The notes under the pieces: model-generated
Seen by the model: only the letters and a program-made list of their open reading frames with translations
Databases searched by the model: none
Told to the model about the DNA's origin: nothing
Source of the DNA: Kurthia senegalensis
GTDB lineage: Bacteria; Bacillota; Bacilli; Bacillales_A; Planococcaceae
DNA: 64,000 nucleotides
Reading direction: 5' to 3'
Assembly: GCF_000285595.1 (NCBI RefSeq)
Contig: NZ_HE611067.1
Coordinates: forward strand, 250,214 to 314,213
Part shown: piece after piece, positions 1 through 7,862 of the stretch
Numbering within the stretch: the stretch's first letter is position 1
Layout: each line of letters opens with the position of its first letter
Position numbers and translations under genes: made by a program

Positions 1-66
1 CGTTTTTATGTATTAATGCGAAAAACGCTACCGTCTCATGTCGAAAAAAGATACGTTCACATCCAT

Positions 67-1617
67 CTAAACAATAGGTGTAACTGGTGCATTTAAATCA
101 TACGCAACTTCCTTCGGCAATTCTTTAACTGCATACACTGCTTTTTTATCTTTTTCTAACAATAAATTTGCTGAAATACGTGCAGATTCTAAAATAATCG
201 GCAAACCGCTACCTGGGTGTGTGCCTCCACCGACTAACCAGCAATTTTCATACGGTTTGAATTGATTGTTCGGGCGGAAGTTCATCATTTGAGACAATTG
301 ATGCCCTAAGTTAAATGTCGCACCCTCATAAACGTTAATTTTTTCTTCCCAATCAATTGGTGAGAAAATAAGTTCTTTTTCAATATGTTTTGATAAGTCT
401 TCCAAGCCAAGTCGTTTTTCTAGCGTCTCAAGTAATAAGTCACGATATTGCTCTTTCATCGCTTCCCATTCAATACCGCTCGTATTGTTCGGAACGGGTG
501 CTAATACGTACAAAGTGGATTTTCCTTCTGGAGCGAGCGTATCATCTGATACGACAGGATTTTGAATGTAGATCGACATATCTTTTGAAACCACTTTTGT
601 GTCTGAAATTTCGCGCATGTTTTTCTCGTAATCATCCGCAAATAAAATCGTATGGTGTTGTAAATCATACGTCCGATCCACACCTAAATACAGCATAAAT
701 GTTGAACATGAATAGTTTTTCTTCTCTACTTTTTTCTTCGTCCATTTATTTTTTCCGTCATCCCCTAATAGTTTCGTCATCGCATATCCGAAGTCGGCAT
801 TAATGACTAATTCATCACAATGGTGGATTTCACCATTTTTCAAACGAATCCCCTCAATCGTATTTTTCACACGAATAACTTTTTGAACCGGTGCATTTAA
901 ATGAATTTTGACACCCATTTCTTCTAGCACTTTCGCCATCGCTTGCGTTAATTGGTTAAGCCCACCTTTTAAGTGATACACGCCGTAAGCTTGCTCGATA
1001 TACGAAAGAATTGAGAAAGCACCTGGGCAAGACCATGGAGACATTCCTAAATATTTTGATTGGAATGTGAAAGCTAACTGCAGCTCTTCATCATTGAAAT
1101 ATTCTCCTAATTTATCCATTAATGACTTCCCTACTTCTAATTCAGGCAACGCACGTAACGCATCTTTTGAAAATAAATCTGTTAATTTTGCCATTCTTCT
1201 TTGAAGAAGCGGTGATAATGTTTTCAATTTTTGGTGCGTCTCTTCTAAATAACGACGATATCCGTCTTCATTCCCGGGGAATGTTTGTCTAATGTTTTCA
1301 ACCATTTCTTGGTAGTCTGAAGTAACTGTGAAGCGTTTATCAGCATATACTAATTCATACAACGGTGTTAGTGGAATCGCTTCGACGTAATCGGATAAAT
1401 TACGTCCAGTTAATTCGAAAATTTCTTTAATCAAATACATCATATTTAAAAATGTAGGTCCTCTATCAAACGTGTAATCGCCTAATTTAATAGCACTCGT
1501 ACGACCACCTACATAATTTTCTTTTTCAAAAACTTCCACTTCATATCCTGCATTTGCTAATAGCATTGCGGATGTTAAACCACCAGGACCTGCTCCAATT
1601 ACGATTACTTTTTTCAT
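67..1617 (-). CDS. crtN: Carotenoid desaturase, CrtN/CrtI family
   Basis: FAD-dependent phytoene/diapophytoene desaturase family protein of 516 residues, a normal length for the family. The N-terminus carries the dinucleotide-binding fold GAGPGGLTSA followed by an acidic residue and VGGRTS. The C-terminus has the family signature GGGTHPGSGLP followed by LESARISA. Family members introduce double bonds into C30 or C40 carotenoid precursors at the membrane; which substrate is used here cannot be read from sequence. It is transcribed away from a MerR/B12 regulator from a consensus-like promoter. The stop lies 66 bases from the window edge, so further carotenoid genes may follow outside. Confidence 0.85.
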   Translation of the reverse strand: MKKVIVIGAGPGGLTSAMLLANAGYEVEVFEKENYVGGRTSAIKLGDYTFDRGPTFLNMMYLIKEIFELTGRNLSDYVEAIPLTPLYELVYADKRFTVTSDYQEMVENIRQTFPGNEDGYRRYLEETHQKLKTLSPLLQRRMAKLTDLFSKDALRALPELEVGKSLMDKLGEYFNDEELQLAFTFQSKYLGMSPWSCPGAFSILSYIEQAYGVYHLKGGLNQLTQAMAKVLEEMGVKIHLNAPVQKVIRVKNTIEGIRLKNGEIHHCDELVINADFGYAMTKLLGDDGKNKWTKKKVEKKNYSCSTFMLYLGVDRTYDLQHHTILFADDYEKNMREISDTKVVSKDMSIYIQNPVVSDDTLAPEGKSTLYVLAPVPNNTSGIEWEAMKEQYRDLLLETLEKRLGLEDLSKHIEKELIFSPIDWEEKINVYEGATFNLGHQLSQMMNFRPNNQFKPYENCWLVGGGTHPGSGLPIILESARISANLLLEKDKKAVYAVKELPKEVAYDLNAPVTPIV

Positions 1618-1664
1618 TGACGATTCCTCATTTCACATATTTTTACGTATCATTCCTTATTAAA

Positions 1665-1715
1665 ATTATACCGATGAGTATATTTTTGTCAAACGTTAAA
1701 AAGAAAACTTTATAC
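1665..1715. promoter_or_regulatory. Back-to-back promoters sharing one -35 region (crtN and merR-type gene)
   Basis: On the minus strand TTGACA (1687-1692) is followed after 16 bases by TATAAT (1665-1670), a consensus sigma-A promoter for the desaturase. On the plus strand TTGTCA (1686-1691) is followed after 18 bases by TTATAC (1710-1715), fitting the regulator gene. The two -35 hexamers overlap by five bases, so polymerase should occupy one or the other. A regulator bound here could control both genes. Confidence 0.6.
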
Positions 1716-1776
1716 AAATTTGAAACGACATACGAGATGCTATATACTAAAAAACGAAAAGAAACGGGGGATACAG

Positions 1777-2658
1777 ATGCCACTTCATACGAATAAACAA
1801 TATTCAATTGCGGAAGTTTCAACGATTACAGGAATCGATAAACAAACGTTGCGTAAATGGGAAGAACGTTATTACCTTGTCCAACCTTTACGTTTAAATA
1901 ACGGCTATCGCGTCTACTCTCAATCACAAGTAGATACATTACTCTTCGCACAATCCGAACTACAAAAAGGGCACACAATTAGCCAAGTCGCTAAAAAAAT
2001 TCACACCGCACAACATTTACCTGTCACACAATCTTTTTACTACACGAAAATGCTTTTCTATGCCGATGAATGTGACGTTGAAAAAATGGATGAATTGTTG
2101 AGGATTGCACACCAAGTACTCGGTTTAGAACCGTTTATAGAAGAGCTGATTATTCCGCTTCTACGCGAAGTCGGCGACCGTTGGGAATCTAAGCGTTGGT
2201 CTGAGTTTCATGAAAAGTCCGTCTCTGCTGTCATTCAATATTATTTAATGGAAATTGAACATCAATTCCCGCTTTCTATGCATCCTGATATTTTATGTGC
2301 ATGCTTGCCACACGAAGATCATGAATTACCTTTACGAATTTTGTCTTTACAGTTACGTATAAAAGGATTCTCTACGTACGTAATCGGGCGTTCTCCTGCC
2401 CCTGGTACGATTGAAGCATTAACGACTTTAAAAAGGCCAAAAATCGTTTTATTATCTGCTACAACAGCTATTCCTTTAAAACAACAGCAACAACTTATGG
2501 CAATTAATCTTTTTGCTGAAGAAAATGAAGATATTTCGTTCTGTTTAGGGGGAGCAGCCATTTTTTCAATGTCTGAACAACCTGTATATTCACATATCCA
2601 TACATTAAAAGACTCAGAAAAAATATGGGACTTATGCCAAAAGCAACACGCCTTTTAG
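1777..2658 (+). CDS. MerR-family regulator with B12-binding domain (CarH/LitR-like)
   Basis: Residues about 8-75 form a MerR winged helix (SIAEVSTITGIDKQTLRKWE, then RVYSQSQVDTLLFA). The rest matches the helical-bundle plus cobalamin-binding layout of CarH/LitR photoreceptors. The motif EDHELP fits the ExHxxG cobalamin-His motif with Pro in place of Gly. A W-x9-E spacing typical of the adenosylcobalamin cap is present (RWESKRWSEFHE), but the CarH-type His after the Trp is Glu here. The ATG at 1777 follows GGGGG with good spacing, so the longer upstream reading is not used. It is divergent from the carotenoid desaturase, so light- or B12-dependent control of carotenoids is likely but inferred. 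Confidence 0.75.
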   Translation: MPLHTNKQYSIAEVSTITGIDKQTLRKWEERYYLVQPLRLNNGYRVYSQSQVDTLLFAQSELQKGHTISQVAKKIHTAQHLPVTQSFYYTKMLFYADECDVEKMDELLRIAHQVLGLEPFIEELIIPLLREVGDRWESKRWSEFHEKSVSAVIQYYLMEIEHQFPLSMHPDILCACLPHEDHELPLRILSLQLRIKGFSTYVIGRSPAPGTIEALTTLKRPKIVLLSATTAIPLKQQQQLMAINLFAEENEDISFCLGGAAIFSMSEQPVYSHIHTLKDSEKIWDLCQKQHAF

Positions 2659-2765
2659 CTAAATGTACGTTACTCTATTACTCTTTCCCTTTATTTTGGA
2701 AATTTAAGCAAGAAAAGTTTTACTTTGCCTCATAAAAGCTTTCATAATCCGACGATTGAAAACAG

Positions 2766-2804
2766 AAAACGGCACGCATGATTTTAAATCATACGTGCCG
2801 TTTT
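2766..2804. terminator. Bidirectional hairpin terminator
   Basis: A long near-perfect inverted repeat (AAAACGGCACG...CGTGCCGTTTT) lies between the convergent MerR-type and TM2 genes. Its inner part, GCATGATTT/AAATCAT, resembles the stem of the dispersed repeat at 6.3, 19.25 and 22.6 kb, but the flanks do not. Confidence 0.7.
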
Positions 2805-2814
2805 CGTTATTCAT

Positions 2815-3150
2815 TTAATGGATGCGACGTTCCGCTTCCTCTTTGTAATAATTATATTGTACAACATTTGCTTCTTCAACTAATTTTGCCAAACGGAAAT
2901 AATCGATAATCCACCAAATTAAGCCGACTGCAAAAAAGCCCATTCCTACGTACGATGCTAATGTGAAAATCGCAATACACGTACAAGTTAAAATAACTAA
3001 GCCACTACCCATACGATTTAAATAAAATTTATGTGTCCCAAAAAGTCCGAATACCCAGCGCTTACGTGCCGTCGCTAGTGTGCGCACTCCTTCTTTTTCA
3101 ATTTTTTGTTTTACATAGGCTTCTCGTTGTTGGTCAACAGCGCTCATCAT
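2815..3150 (-). CDS. TM2-domain membrane protein
   Basis: A 111-residue protein. After a charged N-terminal 30 residues it has the TM2-domain pattern: FGLFGTHKFYLNRMGSGL, then two hydrophobic helices (about residues 50-68 and 71-88) with the IWWIIDYF motif that ends this domain. TM2 proteins are small two-helix membrane proteins of mostly unknown role. AGGAGG stands upstream of the ATG. Monocistronic, convergent with the MerR-type gene. Confidence 0.7.
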   Translation of the reverse strand: MMSAVDQQREAYVKQKIEKEGVRTLATARKRWVFGLFGTHKFYLNRMGSGLVILTCTCIAIFTLASYVGMGFFAVGLIWWIIDYFRLAKLVEEANVVQYNYYKEEAERRIH

Positions 3151-3446
3151 GTAACCTCCTATATTTTACGAACGGAACGGAATAACGTTCCAATTATGTT
3201 GTACTTCTATTATAAAATAAATTTAGTAAAAAGGTTTATACAAACAGTGAATTTTTAAAGTGAATTATGGAGAAATCATGTATTACATCGTTTTTAGTCT
3301 TTTTATCATATCATAATTCTAAAATTTACAGTCTTTATGAACTATTGTTAACTAGTTCATTATATAGAGTTAAGCGATTCTTATTGCATATTTTGTCGAA
3401 TAATGACATAATTTGTGTTGCACAATTTAAAAAGGAGTCGAAATGA
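3151..3446. other. Intergenic region between divergent genes
   Basis: 296 bases of AT-rich DNA between the TM2 gene (minus) and the pseudo-receiver gene (plus). It must hold both promoters. Apart from the ribosome binding site AAAGGAG before 3447, I see no clear hairpin or riboswitch in it. Confidence 0.5.
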
Positions 3447-3875
3447 ATGCGTATCGTCATTTTTGAAAAAGATTATAGCGATATTAATACAGTACACAAT
3501 ACTATACAACGCATCGCTAAAGTAAAAGAATATCCAATTTATTTAGTACTCACAACACGTAAAGAACAATCTGTTTATGAATATATGACAAACTATGAAG
3601 CAAATGCTTATTTTATAATGGTAAGTGAGGCAGACCCTCACACGCTTGAACTAGCGAAAAAAGTGCGCGCAACACACCCTGCAGCACAAATATTCTTAAT
3701 GACCGAGCAGCTTACGAATGAAATTGACCACTTATCGCGTCAATTACATTGTAAAGTCATCGAAAAAAATGCAATTACTTTTGCAAATAAAATCGAAATG
3801 CACTTTTTAAATGCGTATCGAGCATACATCCAAAAAGAACAAGTACGAACAATTCCTGTTCCAATTTCACAATAA
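3447..3875 (+). CDS. Stand-alone degenerate receiver-like protein (AgrA/LytTR-type N-terminus)
   Basis: A 142-residue protein that aligns by eye with the receiver domain of AgrA-type response regulators: a start like MRIVIFEKD, the central strand NAYFIMVSEAD where AgrA has its phospho-acceptor Asp, and a late Lys in KVIEKNA. The residue at the acceptor position looks like Met rather than Asp, and no LytTR DNA-binding domain follows. It may be a phosphorylation-independent pseudo-receiver. AAAGGAG precedes the ATG and a strong terminator follows. The assignment rests on motif resemblance only. Confidence 0.5.
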   Translation: MRIVIFEKDYSDINTVHNTIQRIAKVKEYPIYLVLTTRKEQSVYEYMTNYEANAYFIMVSEADPHTLELAKKVRATHPAAQIFLMTEQLTNEIDHLSRQLHCKVIEKNAITFANKIEMHFLNAYRAYIQKEQVRTIPVPISQ

Positions 3876-3880
3876 TCATA

Positions 3881-3920
3881 AAAAAGTGCCCCTTTTACAT
3901 ACATAAAGGAGGCACTTTTT
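3881..3920 (+). terminator. Rho-independent terminator
   Basis: Inverted repeat AAAAAGTGCC...GGCACTTTTT with a T-run, directly after the receiver-like gene. It can also serve the convergent gene on the minus strand. Confidence 0.75.
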
Positions 3921-3930
3921 TCATACGTCT

Positions 3931-4571
3931 TTAACTTAAAAATGTTTCTTTTTCTTCTTCGGATAAATGTTTGCCCGCTTCTTTCATAATAAGCATAATA
4001 ATTAAAAACGTCACAAACATAAAGCCGATATTCATCCCTTGCTTCACAAGAATCCCTTTATCGTAAGCATTCACTCCGTACACCGTAATTAAATGTGCTT
4101 GGAATAAACCCGAAACAATTTCTTTCGCCACGATTGCTAATGTGAAAACGACGAACAATAAATGAACGCGCTTTTCATTAAAAATTGGTAATAGCTTAGC
4201 ACGTCGTTCTGGATCGACAGCGAATAAATCGAGTGCCATGTAGAGCATTAATGGCTTGCGAATTACGATTGATAAAAAATAAACACCTGCCAAAACATAT
4301 GTAAAATACACGTTGTTCCATAATAAATTCATAGCACTACCTGAGAATACGGTAATGAGCATCGTTATAATGAGATCGGCTAATATGAACGTACCGAATA
4401 CATTTAATTTTTTTGCTTTTTAAATACGTATAAACCGTAAATAATCCCGATGCCTGCCGAAATAACCATTGCTAAATAGTCACTCAATCCAATTTTATCG
4501 CGAAAATGCCAAATAATAAGTGGAATCGCTACGTAAAAAAACAAATCGAGTAACGTAGAGTTCTTTTTCAT
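3931..4571 (-). pseudogene. VC0807-like membrane protein, split by a frameshift in an A-run
   Basis: Two adjacent minus-strand reading frames make one protein. The first (ATG at 4571 or 4574 after AAAGGG) starts MKKNSTLLDLFFYVAIPL and runs into a stop just after GLYVFKKQKN. The second, in the -1 frame, gives KKLNVFGTFILADLIITM and continues to ETFLS at 3931. Joined, they make about 210 residues with five or six membrane helices, resembling the VC0807/septation-protein-A-like family. The shift lies at an A7 run (minus strand, about 4401-4407); one more A would restore the frame. It may be a sequencing error, true decay or slippage. Confidence 0.6.
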
Positions 4572-4731
4572 CATAAATCCCTTTCTTTCTATCACATTGT
4601 TCCTACTATAGCATAATTCAAGAAATTTCGTACTTTGGAAGCAGTTTTTCGTGATTTTGTTCTTTTTCACGCTTAATCGACACATATCGTGTATGATGAG
4701 AACAACAACATATACTAAAGGAGTCTTACAA

Positions 4732-5136
4732 TTGGTAACAGCTATGACAATTCAACAACATTTTGAAAATACAGAGCTATGGAATACGATTGGCTTTGAA
4801 TTTTTAAAAGGGGAAGAAGGCTCTGCAGAAATCGCCTTAAATTTTAGCCCAAGTTTAACGAACGTTGCGGGTACGTTACACGGTGGCATAATGATGACGA
4901 TGCTTGATAATGCGATGGGCATCGCCGCTTACACACTCGGTTTTGACCTCGTTATGACCATTCAAATGGAAACGCGTTTTGTGCGTCCCGTTACTGAAGG
5001 ACGCTTAATTGCATCCGCACGAACAATTGATCGTACGAAATCAACTGCAATTATTGAAGGTCGTATTTATAATGAACAGCAGCAATTGATTGCGATGTGT
5101 ACGTCTACATTCAAAGGCGTTCATCACACGGAATGA
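4732..5136 (+). CDS. PaaI-family hotdog thioesterase
   Basis: A 134-residue single hotdog-fold protein. The segment NVAGTLHGGIMMTMLDNAMGIAA is the PaaI/YbgC-like active region with HGG and a downstream acidic residue, followed by TIQMETRFVRPVTEGRLIASAR. Such proteins hydrolyse acyl-CoA thioesters; the acyl substrate is unknown. The TTG at 4732 is preferred because AAAGGAG sits 8-9 bases before it; the in-frame ATG at 4744 is too far from that site. Divergent from the VC0807-like gene. Confidence 0.75.
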   Translation: MVTAMTIQQHFENTELWNTIGFEFLKGEEGSAEIALNFSPSLTNVAGTLHGGIMMTMLDNAMGIAAYTLGFDLVMTIQMETRFVRPVTEGRLIASARTIDRTKSTAIIEGRIYNEQQQLIAMCTSTFKGVHHTE

Positions 5137-5156
5137 TTTAATATCATATGAAACCA

Positions 5157-5193
5157 TCACCTTCAAAATTTTTCTTTTTGAAGGTGTTTTTTT
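5157..5193 (+). terminator. Rho-independent terminator
   Basis: CACCTTCAAAA...TTTTGAAGGTG followed by a run of seven or more T, just downstream of the thioesterase gene. Confidence 0.8.
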
Positions 5194-5384
5194 ACATTTT
5201 TTGTGCAAGACACTTATTTTTTCTGCGTATTAATGAAAAATATCTATTTTACACATAGCATTTTCAAAGACAAAAATAAAACTTTGTGAAAAAAATAAGC
5301 GTTTTTCATAGTTTTAATTATACTTTTTCACAAATTATTCATAAAATATAAGTAATAACATTTATTTTACGTTGGGGGAGCTTT

Positions 5385-6248
5385 ATGAAAAAGAAAAGAA
5401 AAAATTTTAAGCGCGTAATCGGACGTAGCTTCATGATTATTTTAGGTGCACTAATTGCTGCCTACGGTTTAGAAGCCATCTTAATTCCGAACGAAGTATC
5501 TGATGGCGGTGTCACAGGTATTAGTATCGTACTATCGCAATTATTCAACGTGCCACTTGGTGTGTTAATCGGTATTATTAATATTCCTTTCATTTGGTTA
5601 GGTTATAAACAAATTGGTAAAAGTTTTGCTTTGTATTCTATTTTAGGGATTGCTACGTTAGCCATTGGTACGGTAATACTGCATCATGTTGAAACGATTA
5701 TTACAGGCGATACACTTCTTATTACCGTCGTTGGGGGGATTATTCTCGGTTTCGGTATGGGTATTGCACTTCGTAACGGGGGTGCTTTAGACGGAATTGA
5801 TATGCTTGCCGTATTACTTTCAAGAAAATTACCTTTCGGTACGAGTGATTTAATTTTATTTTTGAACATGTTCGTCTTTATTCTCGTATCATTCGTCTTC
5901 GGTTTAGAAGGAGCGATTCTTTCAGGTCTTGCTTACTTCATCGCCTCGAAAGTCATTCACATTGTTGAAGAAGGCTTAAGTGGTTCGAAAACATTTAAAA
6001 TCATTACGAAAGATCCAGATTTACTCGTTGAAACGATTCGTGATCGTTTAGGACGAAGTGCAACACTTTCGGACGTATACGGTGGTTACTCGAATGAAAA
6101 ATTCAAAGAAGTTACGTGCGTCATCAACCGTTTAGAAGATACAAAAATCAAATCGATTATTTTTGAAATTGACCCGAAAGCGTTCGTTACTGTGTATGAT
6201 ACAGCCGAAGTTAAAGGCGGGAATTTCACGAAAAAAGATATTCACTAA
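5385..6248 (+). CDS. YitT-family membrane protein (DUF161/DUF2179)
   Basis: A 287-residue protein. The first 200 residues hold five or six membrane helices with glycine-rich segments (GGVTGISIVLSQLFN, GIALRNGGALDGIDMLAVLL) typical of the YitT N-terminal domain. The last 80 residues form the cytosolic DUF2179 domain (SKTFKIITKDPDLLVETI, then CVINRLE and IIFEIDPKAFVTVYD). The function of the family is unknown. GGGGGAG precedes the ATG. About 250 bases of AT-rich leader separate it from the thioesterase terminator, and it is followed by repeat copy 1. Confidence 0.85.
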   Translation: MKKKRKNFKRVIGRSFMIILGALIAAYGLEAILIPNEVSDGGVTGISIVLSQLFNVPLGVLIGIINIPFIWLGYKQIGKSFALYSILGIATLAIGTVILHHVETIITGDTLLITVVGGIILGFGMGIALRNGGALDGIDMLAVLLSRKLPFGTSDLILFLNMFVFILVSFVFGLEGAILSGLAYFIASKVIHIVEEGLSGSKTFKIITKDPDLLVETIRDRLGRSATLSDVYGGYSNEKFKEVTCVINRLEDTKIKSIIFEIDPKAFVTVYDTAEVKGGNFTKKDIH

Positions 6249-6255
6249 ACGTTAC

Positions 6256-6400
6256 AAAAAAATTGGGACAACACCCTCGTCAAGAAGAAAAGACATGCAT
6301 GATTTTATTCAAATCATGCATGTCTTTTTTCTGCTAGGTAGCTATTATTCTTCGTTTCGACCGACGCTTGTTGCGGACACAGCTTCATTTGAATTTTGTT
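6256..6400 (+). repeat. Dispersed intergenic repeat, copy 1 (hairpin plus conserved flanks)
   Basis: It starts with a GGGACA box (6265-6270). Then comes a perfect 15-bp stem with a 5-base loop (6291-6305 / 6311-6325) and a T-run, then a tail shared with copy 2 (TTCTTCGTTTCG, CGACGCTTGTTGCGG, ACAGCTTC). It lies between the convergent yitT-like and GGDEF genes, where the hairpin can act as terminator. The tail is not needed for termination, so the element has further content. Confidence 0.75.
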
Positions 6401-6461
6401 GCCAGAGCACAAAAAATGAATAGCCCACTCATACTGTTCCCACAGAAGTACTAGCCTCTTT

Positions 6462-7862
6462 TTATAAGTTCGAAAATTCATCGATCGTCAATTGATGTCG
6501 TCCACTTTTTTTACTTTTATAAAGAGAGGCATCCGTTCTTGCAAAAAAATCGTCAAACGATTCATCCGCTTGGCGAATCGCTACACCCATAGACGTTGTA
6601 AACGTAATGGTCTCTTGTTGACTAAGTAAAAACATTTGGTTTATGGAACGATATAAAATATCGCTTAAATACGCAACTTTTGATGTTTCTCCAATCCAAA
6701 AAAGAACAAACTCATCACCGCCATAACGCATCACATATAAATATTCTGTCGCAAAAGCGTCCAGTGATTTCGACAGTAACAAGATTGCCTCATCTCCCGC
6801 TTGGTGTCCGAACTGATCATTTAAGGATTTCATATAGTCAATATCAATCATCGCACAAGCCGTGACCGTTTCTTTTGGGAACTCATCAAAGAACATACGA
6901 TTGTATAGCTTCGTAAACGAATCAAAATACATCATTTCTTTCCACGTTACTACTTCTTGATACGAACGATACGTCTGTGTATTCATTTGATATTCATCCA
7001 TTAAGCCCGCTTCAAAATCCGCAATTTGTAACCGATAAATAGCAAGTAAAAAAGGCGTACATCCATATATTTTAGCGTCTCTAATAATCTCTTCATAAGT
7101 TACCATTAAAATATCCAACATATTTTTCTCTTTTAATAAAAACACGCGTTCTTTTGAAAAATGTTCAAAATGTTCAAAATTTTTCGTTAGCAATGCTTCA
7201 TAACTACGCATCGTCGCTTCAATATAACTACCGAACGTCGTTGATGATTGCCTCCCTACATACATATGATATGCGTTAACCCACTTTAATGCTTCTTCCT
7301 TTTTCCCGAGAACGAGAAAAAGGCGACAAACATTTGCAGGTAAAAAAGGGCATGCTGCTTGGTTTTCATGCCATATGTCGATGAGTGTCTCCAATTTTAT
7401 TTCAGCCTCAATAAATGACAACACTTTTAACAAATCCCAACCAAACTCATCGTGATAAAAAAGACGTACGTACAACCAATTCGATATGTGTTTCAATTTC
7501 ATCGTTAACTCAATATCTGATTGTTGAATCGTCTTTAAATATAAAATACTTTCTTTTCGCTTCATTTCAGGACTGCCATAATAAAAGCTAATCGAAGTAC
7601 GAATGCTTTGTAAACGAAGCTTATCCTGGTTCGATTTTGTATGTCTGGTAAGTTCATTCAAAATTGCGACGTAATCAAGACTTAAATACATTTGCCCGAT
7701 ATCTAGACTATTGACGACAAGTTGCATTAAAAGTTCAAACTGTTGATCTTCTGTCATAATCATTCGATTTTCTAAATAAAAATTTCGCTGTTCTAACCAT
7801 AAATCATAAGAAGGTCTTTCCAACATCCGCATTTCAAAATCGTTAATTTGTTGTTGAATCAT
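6462..7862 (-). CDS. GGDEF protein with helical-repeat N-terminus, second of tandem pair
   Basis: A 466-residue soluble protein. The first 290 residues are helical and repeat-like (probably TPR-type). The last 170 form a GGDEF domain with FTKLYNRMFFDEF at its start and an intact RYGGDEF active loop near residue 382. Such domains make cyclic di-GMP from two GTP. No membrane segment is seen, so sensing would be cytosolic. The start ATG follows GGAGGG at 8 bases and overlaps the end of the upstream GGDEF gene by 20 bases, so the pair is probably translationally coupled. Confidence 0.8.
   Translation of the reverse strand: MIQQQINDFEMRMLERPSYDLWLEQRNFYLENRMIMTEDQQFELLMQLVVNSLDIGQMYLSLDYVAILNELTRHTKSNQDKLRLQSIRTSISFYYGSPEMKRKESILYLKTIQQSDIELTMKLKHISNWLYVRLFYHDEFGWDLLKVLSFIEAEIKLETLIDIWHENQAACPFLPANVCRLFLVLGKKEEALKWVNAYHMYVGRQSSTTFGSYIEATMRSYEALLTKNFEHFEHFSKERVFLLKEKNMLDILMVTYEEIIRDAKIYGCTPFLLAIYRLQIADFEAGLMDEYQMNTQTYRSYQEVVTWKEMMYFDSFTKLYNRMFFDEFPKETVTACAMIDIDYMKSLNDQFGHQAGDEAILLLSKSLDAFATEYLYVMRYGGDEFVLFWIGETSKVAYLSDILYRSINQMFLLSQQETITFTTSMGVAIRQADESFDDFFARTDASLYKSKKSGRHQLTIDEFSNL

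Noticed and set aside
1-66. Start of the next carotenoid gene
   Set aside because: An ATG follows the desaturase stop, but its frame closes after 12 codons; nothing can be claimed from 66 bases.
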